The notes: generated by a model not told the origin, from the letters alone. 55,881 nt of DNA from Welwitschia mirabilis (GCA_051453625.1 JBOZIK010000001.1:176960656-177016536), one strand, 5' to 3'; counted from the stretch's first letter, positions 22,041 to 34,134 are shown. Translations and numbers: made by a program.

Positions 22041-22138
22041 AGTTTTATAAAACTATTGAATGTCTAAAATTTTAAGAACTTTATATTACTATTAAGTTCT
22101 CCACTCCATGATTTAAATAGAGGGGATATTAGCGAATG

Positions 22139-22579
22139 NNNNNNNNNNNNNNNNNNNNNNNNNNNNNNNNNNNNNNNNNNNNNNNNNNNNNNNNNNNNNN
22201 NNNNNNNNNNNNNNNNNNNNNNNNNNNNNNNNNNNNNNNNNNNNNNNNNNNNNNNNNNNNNNNNNNNNNNNNNNNNNNNNNNNNNNNNNNNNNNNNNNNN
22301 NNNNNNNNNNNNNNNNNNNNNNNNNNNNNNNNNNNNNNNNNNNNNNNNNNNNNNNNNNNNNNNNNNNNNNNNNNNNNNNNNNNNNNNNNNNNNNNNNNNN
22401 NNNNNNNNNNNNNNNNNNNNNNNNNNNNNNNNNNNNNNNNNNNNNNNNNNNNNNNNNNNNNNNNNNNNNNNNNNNNNNNNNNNNNNNNNNNNNNNNNNNN
22501 NNNNNNNNNNNNNNNNNNNNNNNNNNNNNNNNNNNNNNNNNNNNNNNNNNNNNNNNNNNNNNNNNNNNNNNNNNNNNNN
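22139..22579. other. Assembly gap (441 N)
   Basis: Run of N at the position where copia-2's 3' LTR should begin. Confidence 0.95.
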
Positions 22580-22640
22580 CTTATTAGCTAAATAGTTACA
22601 AATGTATAATGAAATAGTATGACTTGTATATGTAATCATT
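22580..22640 (+). repeat. Dispersed repeat B, copy 2
   Basis: Matches 3294-3352 and may be the visible end of copia-2's 3' LTR. Confidence 0.45.
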
Positions 22641-24035
22641 CATATGTATATATGTATGTATTCATGTATCTATTATACCTTTGATACTTAATTTTTATCT
22701 AATAATTATTTCATCTTATTCTTGCATACATGAAATTTGGAATAATTAATGTTTAAGGGATAATAAATTATAAATAATAAATGATAAAAATAATAAATGA
22801 AAATTAAATTCCAAAAGTAATAATTGATGTCATTAAGGTTCCCCTTCTTCTCTTTCTATTCAAGTGAAAATGGATAAAATAATATTATGAATGCTTATTT
22901 TTTCATGAAAATTTTAACATTATTTATCCCCTAGTATAAATCTTTATTTTTTCAAGAATTTGTATTTTAATTAAAAGCATATTTTCTACTACATAGTGGT
23001 TCTCTTTTTGCATTTTTATATTTAAAGTTTAAAGTGAAATTGTCTTTTCTCATTATGATTTGTAGTAGTGTATGCATTTCTCTCTTCATTGGACTTTTTG
23101 TTGTTAGTTTTGCTAGAAATGTTGATCATCATTACTTTCTTTAGAGTTGTTATTATATTTAAATATTCATGAAATTCTTCATTTCATAATGTTTTTTTAC
23201 TTCCTCTTCTGAATAGGTTTCTTTATTCTTCAAATATTTATCTTTCTTCTTAAATTGGAATTATTCTTCTTATACTTATTTGTTTTACATATTAGAGATA
23301 TTATACTCAACATCAAAAACATGTTTATTACATTTACATGTTATACTTAATTAAATTTTATAGATATTTTTTCTTATATAGTTTTGTCTCCTCCTTGTAC
23401 TTCTAACTACAATTATGCTTTTTATAATTGGGCTATTACCTTATGAAATAAAATCTAAAATTAAAAATTTGTATTCTTGTAGAAAGACACTTAAATATGA
23501 AGTTAGAGCTTGAAGTAATCTAAATACAGTGTTCTTTATTAATTAACATATTTAACATTCTTAACATTATTATCTAATTATCCCATTATTTTTTTAACTA
23601 AAGTCATATTTTCATCATCTTTTATCTATACCTCAATGATGAGGTATCATCACTAAAGTTTCAAGTTTAACTTTCTCTTGTTTTAAATATATACATATCT
23701 TGTCATATTAAAAGGAATACTTTAGTTCAAGATAATACAAATACAATAACATATGTCTCACTATGGAAAGCATATTATATACCTTTATACAGAGAAGTTA
23801 AAGTAATGCTAAGCACCTCCATATAAAGATATTAAAATAATTACAAATAATTGTTTCAATGTTTAAATGAGAATGTTAAAAGTGAAATGATATTGGTAAA
23901 AGTATAAATAATACAAAAATAAATTCACATATTGAATTGAAGGAAAAAATAATAATTTTATTAAAGTTACTCTCATACTCTGCATAGTGCCTTCTTAAAT
24001 TCTTATAATTTATGAAATATTAAATTAAAACAAAT
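22641..24035. other. AT-rich intergenic DNA
   Basis: Very AT-rich with TA/TG short repeats near 22640-22670. No gene, repeat pair or RNA is supported. Confidence 0.5.
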
Positions 24036-24291
24036 TTCGGTGAAAAAGGATAGCCTGCGAAGAGGAGGAGTTATGCTAGGGTTTTTGAAGATCTACTAGG
24101 GTCGATGAATCTAGAGCATAGGAGGGAGTGAGGATTGGAAGACAACAAATCAGCAAGAGCAGTTTTGGTTCTTGGTCACATCGTGTAGGGGGTGATTTTG
24201 GCCACCTAATAGTCTATCTACAGGAAATTGCGAAATTTTTTGAAATCTCAACTTTAATCTATTTTTGGGTTTTCTTTGAGGGACTAGCTCC

Positions 24292-25120
24292 CCAAAATGG
24301 AGAAGACTTAGTTCTCCACGGAAGATAAAACCGTAGTTTTGGATATTGATAAAGGTATTTGCTTTGAGATTGAGAATAAACTCTAGTATACTTTAATTGA
24401 AAAGTTTGTTTCATTTAGCCCAAGATTAAGGCTAGATTGGATCAGAGAATGGGTGACAACTAAATGAAGTAGAGTCAGTAAAATCAAAGTCATTGCTATG
24501 CCTAAAGGGTTGGTGCTTTTCTAGTTGGACAATGAACAAGATTGGAATGAGATAATCGCAAGAGGATCTTAGCTCTTTAGGGTAAGGGGTCTTGCCCTAG
24601 ACAAATGGATGTCAGTGGGAGCAATCAGACCTAAACCTGTTTAGGAGGCTTCCAATTTGAATCCGCATAAAGTTTTCATTGGAGTTTTAGGAGTAGATCT
24701 TTTAAGGAAAATTGCTTCCCAGTTTAGTAAACTGATCAAGCTAGATAAGATTATCGTCAAACAGATGAGACTAGTCCTCGCTAGATCCTATGTATGGATG
24801 AGTCTAAAGGACATAAAGGGGATACAATCTATAAATTTTAGATCTAAATGGGTTATTTATGATCTTAAAGTTACTTATGAGAACCTTCCGATTCCATGTA
24901 ACATTTGCAAAAAAATCATGGCACACTTTAGGAAGTTGTGTTACTTCTGAAAATAGATGCTTACATTATGGTAAAATGGGTTATTTAAGAAAAGAATGCA
25001 TAAAATGGTTAGTTGACATTAGAAAAAAAAGAAAACATGTACTTTTTTTGAACAGACTGAACATAATCAAATCATATGCCAGCATAAACAAAGGTAGGAA
25101 AACTCAGTGAAAAGTACTAT
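24292..25120 (+). pseudogene. LINE-2 ORF1: DUF4283-type RNA-binding protein with CCHC knuckle
   Basis: Frame: MEKT-FSTEDKTVVLDIDKG, FVSFSPRLRLDWIREWVTT, IAMPKGLVLF, then the open segment 24657-24950. That segment has HKVFIGVLGVDLLRKIASQF and, with a frameshift near 24910, the knuckle block NICKKIMAHFRKLC / CLHYGKMGYLRKEC. This is the standard plant L1 ORF1 layout: a DUF4283 domain, then a basic segment, then CxxCxxxGHxxxxC. The protein coats LINE RNA. Stops at about 24391, 24464 and 24641 kill it. Confidence 0.75.
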
Positions 25121-25394
25121 GGTTGTCCCCTAGGAAACCAAGAAAAGTAAAGAGAAGAAGGTACAAGAAAGGGGGTACAACCTATTCCAATCTCTTATGG
25201 AAGAAGAAGACTCTCAGCAACCTCAGAATCCATCAAATACTAATAAGCCTAATGATTTGGAAATTTAAATGAGAGGAAGGCTTAGCAATAGAACCCTTCG
25301 AGAAAAAACGACAGAGAATGTGGCTAACAGTTCCCAAGATACCATTAAAGATACACGTAAAAAAGGTTAAGTGCCTAGAAAGGGGCAAAAAAAA

Positions 25395-26100
25395 TCCTAA
25401 TACATTGTCTTTCATGGAATTGTAGGGGATTAAGATCCTCCTACAAGAAAAAGACCCTAAGAAATCTTATTAGTTAGTTTAATATTGATTTAGTTTATTT
25501 ATAACAAATAAAAATGAAAAATGATATGAAAATAGAGAGTTTAGAATAAGGGTGTAATTCTTTTACCTATGAAGCTCAATGTAATTCAAGAGGCCTCATG
25601 ATCTCTATGAAAAAGAAGGTAAATCTAATTAAAAGCAGCAAGAACCACATCACTATCTTCCTCAATGAAGAAGGTTGAACTATAATAAATATCTATAGTC
25701 CTCAAAATAATCAAGATAAAGCCTCTATCTTAGAGGAATTACAACAAATCGTAATAGATAAATCTAAATGGCTCATCATGGAAACTTCAATCAATGTCTA
25801 CATTATTGGGAAAAATTAAGGGGCAATAACTAGAATTCTAGAGTAGCTTCAATCCTAAAATGCTTTTTAGATCTAAATAATCTACAAGTATCCATATTAC
25901 TAGATGCAAATATACCTACTCTAATAGAAGGATAAGAAATAGTCTGATCATCTTCAAAATTGATAGAATCCTCGCTGGTAAGGATTTAGTCAAGATCCTA
26001 ATTAAATCCTATGGCCTAAATAGGATAGCTTTAGATCATTGTCCTATCAAACTTAAAGTAGGAGTAATTACACCCCAGAGAATTTTGTTTTGCATGGAAT
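25395..26100 (+). pseudogene. LINE-2 ORF2 endonuclease domain
   Basis: The frame starts near LSWNCRGLRSSYKKKTLRNL (about 25410), the usual N-terminal catalytic N of L1 endonucleases. It continues with NIDLVYL, GLMISMKKKVNLI, TIINIYSPQNNQDK and DRILAGKDLVKIL, with LDHCPIKL at the C-terminal DH motif. The GDFN position reads METSIN (about 25780), so this catalytic motif is lost. Confidence 0.75.
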
Positions 26101-26379
26101 AGTATTGTATTAACTGAACATAAACTAAAATGTAGATGGAAAAAATATGGTTCTAGTATAACGAGAGATAATCCATAAATTTCCTTTATAGAGGCCTCAA
26201 TACCTTAAAAGCCAATATAAAGGATTAGAGAAGGAATAATAAAGAAAGATTTGAGTCTAAAGTAGAACTTGAAAAAGAAATCCAAAGAATCCACATTGAG
26301 GAGGAGAAGGGAGAAGACCAAGATAGCCTCCATAAGAGGAAATGTCAGTGCCTATTGAAATTCTAAGAAATAAATGCTA

Positions 26380-26916
26380 ATGAGTAAAATTATTGGAGAG
26401 AACTCTCAAGGATAAAATGGCTTAAATAGGGGGATAAGAATACCAGGTTTTTCTTCTAATAAGCTAATCAACATAGATCAGACAATAAAATTAAAAGGCT
26501 TATCATTAGAGATCAAATAATTAAAAATGAATAGGATATAGCTAATAAAATGGAAGCCCATCTTATGCAAATTTGGAAATTAAACATTGTTTCCACCGAC
26601 CTCATTTTGGAGAATAAAAGAATTTCCAATGAGGACAATTCCCTAATTATTAAGCCCTTAAGTAGAGATGAATTCATATCTGCTAGCATCTAGGTATATC
26701 CAAGACCAAATCCTCGTGACTCATGAGATCATTCATTATGTTAAAAAACATAAATTTCCTCTTCTTATTATTAAAGTGGATATTTCTAAAGCTTACGGTT
26801 CAGTTAGTTGGCAAGTGTTTGGAAGTATTCTTAGGAAAACTGGTTTTCATCAAGACATCGATAATCCTTGGCTAGATATACAAGCATCAGCGAAATTTAG
26901 TGTGGAGATTAACAAT
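26380..26916 (+). pseudogene. LINE-2 ORF2 reverse transcriptase, N-terminal part
   Basis: NYWRELSRIKWLK-GDKNTRF leads to NSLIIKPLSRDEF. A deletion junction joins this (frame change at about 26668) to NSYLLASRYIQDQILVTHEI and the motif-A block IKVDISKAYGSVSWQVFGSI, with AYD changed to AYG. The frame goes on to GFHQD and ASAKFSVEINN at 26916. The next expected residues, ahead of GIRQGDP, are found only at 36729. The ATG at 26668 is inside the domain and is not a start. Confidence 0.8.
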
Positions 26917-26998
26917 CACAATGAGAAACACCTCAAAAGTCTAAAATAAACACCTTAAAAGCCTTTCAAGGAATTTTCCCAAATAAACATCTTAAAAG
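26917..26998 (+). repeat. Left terminal and subterminal repeats of the CACTA-like element
   Basis: After the terminal CACAATGAGA come three direct copies of AAACA(C/T)CT(C/T)AAAAG at 26926-26939, 26948-26961 and 26985-26998. In CACTA elements such arrays bind the transposase accessory protein. Confidence 0.7.
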
Positions 26999-27010
26999 AC
27001 TTTCTCATGG

Positions 27011-28489
27011 AAAAAAATAAATATAAGAAGTTAAAATCCAGTTTCAAACCTATTCATATTCCAAAATAGCAAATAAATATAATATCTTTAATAGCATAAA
27101 ATGTCTTTATAAATGTCACCATCAACATAACGTATAATTTACAAAAATAGCATAATATTTAACATGAATCCAAAAAAAAAAAAGCACAATTCTAATGCAC
27201 CCTCAAAACTGAAAACTAGATATTCCTTCAAAAATATCAAGGAAAAGTTCTATAAGCTACTAAGCAGAAGAAAAGGAATGAGAAGGAGGTGATTAATAGC
27301 CTAATGGATGGAATGAGCAAAACTAGCTTTAAATGTTTCTCCCTTATTAATATGCCTATAGTGCCATCACTCCATCAACTACTGCACCTCTTGTATCATG
27401 ACATTGTTCATCATCGTTGCTGGATGGCTAATTTTCCAAACATTTGTAATGGCTACTTTTATTTTCTTAGAGGCATACCTTATGATATTTGCTCTAGTAG
27501 CTATAACTAAGCAACAAATCATAATACCAAAAGGTAAAGATCTTAAAAACTATAAAGGTCTTACATCAAGCATCTCAAAAAAATAATGAATGATTTTTAC
27601 TGGCAGAATCTAAGTTACAGTAAAATTCTCTAACAGCAAATGGATATAAAGGATCTTTAATTTCTAATAGATCCTATCACCCACTGCTATCAAATAACTC
27701 TTAAACTGGGGAAAATTAGTGAGAGTAAAGCATGTTACTGGGTGTTTTTGTGATACAGATTCTGATTTTAAGTATGTCTAGTTTTTTTCTAGCCTTATCA
27801 TTGATAATAATCTAAAACTACTTCATGCTCAATAACTCTCTACTTATCCTATTTCTTTTAAAGAATTATGACACTGCTTTCCTTTCATCTGGGCATTTTG
27901 ATGTTGAAACCCTTCAAAAATAGTGCGAAAGATTCAAAACTCTTTAAGTAGACAAAAAATTAGATGATCTGACTTCTAAAATCAATATAAATTACCTTGA
28001 AATACAAAAAAAACATAGATCATCACTTAAATTTACCACTTCAATGTCATAGGTAAAACTTTATATCCCTTAAAATTACCACTTTAGTCTTTATGCAAAT
28101 GCAGTCAATACAATCAAGTTGTAACTTCCAATTCAAATGCAATCAAAAGCTTACATTTGGAACTAGTTTGGGTAGTTCTAGTGGAAGTTCATCTTTGTAA
28201 ATAAATACTATTACAAGTGAACCTAAAGATACTAAAGCAATTGGGGTTTCTAACATGATCAACATGACAGGGAAAATCATACATAGGAAATGAAGTAGTA
28301 TAAGTATTTCCTCTCACACACAAGTATAAAGTGTTTTTCTGCACTCTATTGAACTACAGATACTTCCTAAAATGTAGTGTTTATGCATTTTAGAATTGTT
28401 ATGATTCATCAGTTATAATATCAGAAAGCATGGCCCTGAAAGAAACCATAATAGACGTGGTTAACAGAGATCTGATTACCTTATGCCGA
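27011..28489. other. CACTA-like element interior, unassigned
   Basis: Overlapping small open frames at 27289-27586 (+) have no recognised domain and one is hydrophobic (VAGWLIFQTFVMATFIFLEA). Other exons of captured genes may be hidden here, but I could not identify any. Confidence 0.4.
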
Positions 28490-28755
28490 TGCATCCAATC
28501 TCTTATAGAAGCTAATGCTCATTGTTAGCTTACACCTAATAATTATGGTGCATTCACACATTTCTTTCAGATCTTAGCTAGTCTTCCACATGTTTTTCTC
28601 ATTGTCTTATGCCTTGAATCTCAACTCACATTGATACTCTGGAAGATGGAGATAGTTCTCTTCTTTGTTATAAACCACATCCCAGAGTCTTTTAATGGTC
28701 ATTCATGCATACTTGTCATAAAATATAGCTCTGTCTCTCTATCAAGGATGTCAAT
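28490..28755 (-). pseudogene. Exon-like block of an unrecognised captured gene
   Basis: One - strand frame runs from 28755 to 28490: IDILDRETELYFMTSMHE, PLKDSGMWFITKKRTISIFQ, DSRHKTMRKTCGRLAKI, and ALASIRDWMHRHK just before a plausible splice donor (AAG|GTAATC, intron starting at 28489). The interruptions are TGA or TAA codons that would be Arg (CGA) or Gln (CAA) before a C-to-T change. The composition is that of an ordinary soluble protein. I do not recognise the family; transposase or a fourth captured host gene are both possible. Confidence 0.45.
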
Positions 28756-31283
28756 AGAGGGATCTATCAAAGATCATAAAAAATCAAGCAGGGTCATACA
28801 AAAAATAATTTAGTAAGGGTAAGATCAACTCATCATTACAAGTGGTCATTTGATATTCTAATCAATGATGTTTTTTTAACATGCTTGGCAAGAATGAAAA
28901 CACATTTTTAATATTTTGTTAGCAGATGAACAAATAACATGACTATCAAAGTAGAAGATCACATCATAGAGACATTATAGATGATGCTATAGGGAAGCCA
29001 ACAGTTAAAGAAACAAAGCTAGATACATATATATGCTAAAAGCACAAGAAGCATAACCCTGTAAGATTTTTGTTTATGCTTCTTTAATGTGGTCTAGTGT
29101 GGAGTTCTAGTTCTAGGTATTGCACCCTTTTAGAAAGCAGGATCTTTAGCTAAAGCAGAAAGGTTATATAAATCATAGTTCTCATTTTAAAATTGCTTAC
29201 AATTCATCATTTGGATCAGTGCATCCTCAGCCTGGGAATCCAATAATTACCCTTCTTTCTAGTTTGGTGGCTACTTGAGTCCATGTGAACATGCATTTTT
29301 CCTGATATGTATAAGAAGTGAATTAACTTATTATTTATGTAATTAGATAATTATAAAAAAAAAAGGAATCCAAACTATAAAAATACTTGATGGAATATTC
29401 ATATGTAATGCTCCACATTGTTTGCAGTCATTCTTAAATAAATATGATTTTGAGAAACATCTCAAAGAATTACATTTAGATATACTCTAATTACCCATAA
29501 AAAAGTAATATATCACCAAATTCATTATAATAAAAATATGTGTCCACTTTTAGAACGTAGCTAATCCAATATTATTAGACTTAAAATCATAAAAAGAAAT
29601 ATTGCATTACAGCAGTAGTAAGGTTTATTAAACACTGAATCAAATGCTACTCAAATGGATTGGCTTACAAAATTTGTGATGGCATTTGCATGGTTACATG
29701 ATGACTAGTGCCCAATATAATGGCTAAAGAAAATGTATGAAAGCTTTATCTGGGGCATGTCTTATACCATGTGGGGAGGCATGTCTAAGAATTAAAGTAG
29801 GGATATGATGTACCACAAACACACATATTCATTTTAGTGATAGCTCTATTGGTTACTTAGTAGGAATGTAATGTATCATAAACACACATATGTACACTTC
29901 ATTCTAAAGATAACTCTATTTGTTACTTGTGAAAGGCATGAGGAATAAAACCAATTTACAAGGGCGAATTATCCACATTGTACTTAAGAATTGACTAAAA
30001 GAAAGTAAGAACATATATTAACTAATGGATTTCATAAAATAAGAAAAAATGTAGGAAACATAAAGAGGAAGTCATAATCCATATCATTGAATATGTAAAA
30101 GGATCCTCTAAGATAGGTATTTGAAAGGCATAACTCATCAATACATTATCATCATAATCATACCTTATTAGAATGGGCATAAATATCATACATATAAAGT
30201 ACAGATTATTGGCTATGTATTTTAGCGATGTAAAATTTCTTAGTAATAGAGCATGCAATAATTAAAATTTGATATGTGGTCTAGTACAACTAGGTTTAAC
30301 AATTTCTCGTTAAATATTGGTTTACAATAGAACCATGGATGACTTACTTTATAATGTGAGAACAATAGTGGAAGGTAACCTATTGCCTCTTTGATGTTTG
30401 CTTAGAGATGGATAACTTTACCTTCATATTAATCCCTTATTATATCACTTATTAGATAATACATAATCTTAACTTCTACATGCACAAATCAAAAGGGTAC
30501 ATTGTGCCCCTATGGAAAGTATGACTTCAATTATCATTAGAATTTGGAGATTTTTCTCAAGTTTAGGATTGAAAACTCTATAATTCATAAAAATAGTAAT
30601 ATAGTAAGTTAATCATTAACAAATTTTATTTGAGCAATTTCTAAATGTGGCGATTTTTTAAAGCATATTAGACTATACTTGTTCCTTTAATTCTTTGTAA
30701 ACAAAAAAATATAAATATTCCCTCAACTTTGAACATAATTATGAAATTGAGATTGTGTTATTCACAAATATTATGGACAATTATCCATCTTGATCATCGT
30801 TAGGTAACATAAGAATAATCTCACGTAACAACTTTGACATACCACTGCTAGAACAAAGCCTCAAGCATAAGAAGTATTAGGCCAAAAAATAAATGAATAT
30901 GATAAGTGGAATATGCCTTACTCTAGTTTATTATTAATTGAGTTCTCCACTCACAGCAATCATCTAAGAGTGCTTAAATACAATTTTAATAGCATGTGTA
31001 CATACAAGTTAACTCAATTTAATAATTCTTTTGTTGTTATGCAGCTGTTCAACATGACAAGCACTTAAATGTCATTTATGTTATCAAATAATTAGAAAAA
31101 TGAAATTACAATAAAGTGTCCCAAAATTCATTTCTAAAGGGCATTTCAAGCTTCCTCTTAAACTATATGATTGTTTAATTTCTATAGAAGAGGACACATC
31201 TTAACCCACCAAATACACTCTACAATCCAAAAATGTTTTCTTATTAAAAGAGAGAAGTTGACCATAAATCAAGGTGCCATCAT
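28756..31283. other. CACTA-like element interior, unassigned
   Basis: Mostly AT-rich. A weak exon-like reading lies on the - strand near 29180-29300 (LLDSQAEDALIQMM). The 78-codon open frame at 30258-30022 (-) has no recognised domain. Confidence 0.4.
29798..29930 (+). repeat. Imperfect ~63-70-bp tandem duplication
   Basis: 29798-29860 and 29861-29930 are related copies sharing TAGGxATxTxATGTAxCA, AAACACACATAT and TAxCTCTATTxGTTACTT. The second copy carries a small insertion. Confidence 0.65.
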
Positions 31284-31610
31284 ATGAATAAGGTCCCAAA
31301 GCAGGAAGGTCATTCTATAACTTCTAATAAGCCTTTAGGTAGTTACTATGAAAATTTTAATGATCTTCCTAATCATTTAAGTAATGAAAGCATATCTTGG
31401 GCATCAGTAAATATCAATGGTAGAAACAACAATAATATCAGTAGCCCAAGCAATAATGCTTTGCAAAATAATTACTTAGATGTTGATAGTTTACACTATG
31501 AAATATTATTACATGATATTACAATCAAAGGATAGCTTGGTTAAGGATATTATGGTATTATTTGCCATGGCCTCTAGTATGGTTATTAGACTTAATGGAG
31601 AAATAGCCTA
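31284..31610 (+). pseudogene. Captured fragment of a PAS/Raf-like MAPKKK gene
   Basis: An open frame (31284-31535) encodes a Ser/Asn-rich linker (NINGRNNNNISSPSNNALQN) then LDVDSLHYEILLHDITIKG. It continues past a stop as LG-GYYGIICHGL-YGY. This matches, residue by residue, the entry to the kinase domain of plant PAS-containing Raf-like MAPKKKs: LDVDS..YEI.WEDLTI, then the glycine loop IGQGS.GTVYHGLW.GSDV. The stops stand at Gln and Trp positions of the glycine-loop region. No catalytic core (HRDLK, DFG) was found, so only the linker and the start of the kinase are present. The ATG is internal. It is inside the CACTA-like element, on the strand opposite to the GH3 and IVD pieces. Confidence 0.65.
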
Positions 31611-33274
31611 GCCTAACATCTAAATCATTTAACATTGGCACAATTTCAAGTTAAGTGAATAATCTCTCTATAATAGCTATTCTCTCAACATGTAATCTTT
31701 TGCACTATTTTGAAAAAATTATCACTTGGGGACTCTAGTGTGGGTTAGATTAAACTTTATCTTATTCTCTTGAAAAATGACATGGGATCTATAGCACTTT
31801 AAGATTAAGGAATGTATCTATAATGAATGACTAAACTGTATGTTTTAGACACCTTAGGCTTTTCATTATATGGGACTGTTTTCATCTTTTAAAGATATTG
31901 AAGTAATACTTTATAATGTTGATGGAATACTATGTGCTTTAGATCCAATCCATTAATTTTCTTTCTATTAGATACTTCAAGAGGTTGGGATTTCAAAATG
32001 GTGTCCCCATACTAGAAGAATTCTTCTCTCAAAATAAAAGTGAATCAAAATCAAGACCCTAAAACTAGTGAATAATATGAATCTTAAATGTTTCAAGATT
32101 TATGATTTGCAATTTTTTAAACACTTGATAAGCAAACATTAAACAAAAGAATTTTGGAATCACTTTACAATATTAAGTTTATTCATATATTTTATTGTAT
32201 TAAAAAAGAGTTAAAAAAATTAAACCTTGAAGGAATTTGTAGCAATTTTTTCAAAATAAACAAACTAGTATTATAAATACATACTTGCAAATATTGAAAA
32301 TTAGCTTGAAAATTTACATAGAAGAGGAAAAAATGTCATAAAGTTATATTTTATGTTGACAAATGTAAGTTTGATAATAACCAAATATTTAATAATATTC
32401 ATAAGTAATGAATTTTGTAGAGAATTGACAATGAAAAGGATAAGTTATGAATTTGAAACATAAGGGAAAACTAATAGAACCTTAATACATAAATCCATAA
32501 TTATTTATCAAGCTTTATAACTGAGGAATTACAATGATTAACATGTCTTGCTATAACCAACCTTGAAAAAAATGATGTAAGGCATGATGGTGTAGACCTT
32601 GCTAGTGTCAGCATTACTAGGGCTATACTAGTATGACAAGTGATTGATAATGACAGTTGATTCACCTCAATTATCTCAAAGCCAATCGTGCTACCCTTAA
32701 GGAGGTAGTAATGCTCATGGTTGTCTTGATCTATTAATGAAACATGGTTTTTCACCATTAATTTCATTAAAATCTAATATAACATACACTTTAAAAAAAG
32801 TAATCAATTAACATACACTTTAAAAAGAAATTGTGTAGTTCAAAGATAACATAATATTTAATTCTCTAAATTTTACATTAATCATTTCATAAATGAAAAT
32901 GGAAATACCTTGAAGAATCCTGAAATAAAATTAGAAAGTTTAAATTTCTAAAATAAGGTAAGTAAATTGATATGGCATATGTATAAATTTAAACTTTTGA
33001 AAATATAAACATAAAAGCAAACTCCCAAATTATAAATCAATTCTCATATAGGTGTGCAATCCTTTCCTGTAGGTTTTACTTAAGTCCATTGAAGATGATA
33101 TATGTTAATGGAAATTAATCCTTTACATTCACTTGGACAATTATACCATTTAAGATATTAAAGTTTTAGACTTTTTCATTGCATATCATTTTCGTCACAA
33201 ACCTAAGAATACATAAGTTTTAATTACTAGCAAATTCACTCTTTTAAAATGCATCTGAATTCTAAAGAGAAAAA
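31611..33274. other. CACTA-like element interior between captured fragments
   Basis: AT-rich. The 88-codon frame at 32767-32501 (-) is not recognised. More IVD exons were sought here and not found. Confidence 0.4.
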
Positions 33275-34134
33275 TGTACTACTAAAGTTTGTATAGTTGA
33301 ACCATTTGTGCACTACATTTTATTTCCATTAATCACATAACCTCTAGATACACGTTTAGCCTTACATTTCATACCGACAACATCAGAACTAGCTAGAAAC
33401 AAATACATCTCAAGTCCATTACTTTAAAACTTAGAATCAAGATGCAAAATATTCATGAACTTCACTAAACAAAGTTTATCATTTCGCTTGCTCATAGCAA
33501 GGGCTCCCACTAGTGATCAGCTTGAAAAGGAAAGAAAACTGATAACAAATAAAACACTTAAGTTTTAAATATCAAACTCTACCAAAAAGGTAAAGGATAT
33601 ATAGATAGTTTTCTTTGCACTTAATATTATCCTATGAATTAAAAATCTGAAAATTAAATCTATATGTATAATGCAATATTAATAGCTTTAAATGCCAATT
33701 TTGAAATAGCATTTCCATTACTGTTAACACTTAGCTAGAGAACTTTGTCAAATTTTTATCAAACAATTTCTACATGAACTTCTAACAATTCCATCAAAGA
33801 AGGGAAATTTGAATGAGTATTGGTCTCCTATTGGTGAGATTGTGCCCAAGAATACTCAAAATGGACTCAAGACAGATCTTTACAGAAAAGAAATAATCAA
33901 AAAAATATAATTTCTTAAGTTGATTACAAACCTTTAGTAAGTACGTCTATTTCTGCTTAACTATCCCATTCCTTACCTACAAGAAACAAGAATAAATTGT
34001 ATTCTATATGAGATATGCATTACAGTTAGTTCTAGAATGCAACAAACCAATATTGAAGAGTGCTTTATGTACTAGTTGATTTAGGCATAAGTTTAAATTT
34101 GCACCATATGAAAGCCCAATAGAACCAGAAGCAC
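33275..34134 (-). pseudogene. IVD: Captured fragment of an isovaleryl-CoA dehydrogenase gene, with introns
   Basis: Four exon pieces lie in order on the - strand. They are: ASGSIGLSYGANLNLCLNQL (34134-34073); VRNGIVKQK-TYLLK (33976-33932); KLI then VGALAMSKRN (about 33523-33482, frameshifted); and SDVVGMKCKAKRVSRGYVIN, GNKM-CTNGS, QTLVVH (about 33390-33275). They correspond to consecutive segments of plant mitochondrial isovaleryl-CoA dehydrogenase (leucine catabolism), a flavoprotein of about 400 residues. AG/GT boundaries flank exons 1 and 2, so this is a genomic copy, not a retrocopy. Stops include TAG at the Trp of NKMWCTNG. Only the early-middle of the protein is present. It lies about 140 bases downstream of the GH3 fragment on the same strand, where a chimeric transcript would be possible. 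Confidence 0.85.

Larger units (their letters stand above)
19141..22138 (+). mobile_element. Copia-2: Ty1/copia element lacking its integrase
   Basis: Gag-like sequence, protease region and GAG-pre-integrase block are followed directly by reverse transcriptase and RNase H, with only about 70 bases between IWHHTHDHVN (about 20488) and the RT start (about 20645). A purine-rich AGAGGGGATATT (about 22119-22130) at the end could be the polypurine tract. The expected 3' LTR falls into the gap that follows. Stops and frameshifts run throughout. Confidence 0.75.
24036..26916 (+). mobile_element. LINE-2, 5' half (interrupted by the CACTA-like element)
   Basis: The + strand carries ORF1 (DUF4283 plus zinc knuckle), then ORF2 endonuclease and the N-terminal half of reverse transcriptase. 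Coding stops abruptly at 26916, where a CACTA-type end begins. The rest of RT continues at 36729. An internal deletion near 26670 removed the RT segment that normally carries the PGPDG and LIPK motifs. Confidence 0.85.

Noticed and set aside
27289-27586. Two overlapping + strand frames as transposase
   Set aside because: No CACTA transposase (TNP2-type) motif is readable and the frames overlap each other.
28631-28813. 60-codon + strand frame
   Set aside because: The opposite strand has a far better exon-like reading with transition-type stops.
30022-30258. 78-codon hydrophobic - strand frame as a membrane protein gene
   Set aside because: AT-rich composition explains the hydrophobic residues; no motif, start context or neighbour supports it.
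32501-32767. 88-codon - strand frame as another IVD exon
   Set aside because: Only a KLDK tetrapeptide resembles IVD; the rest does not align.
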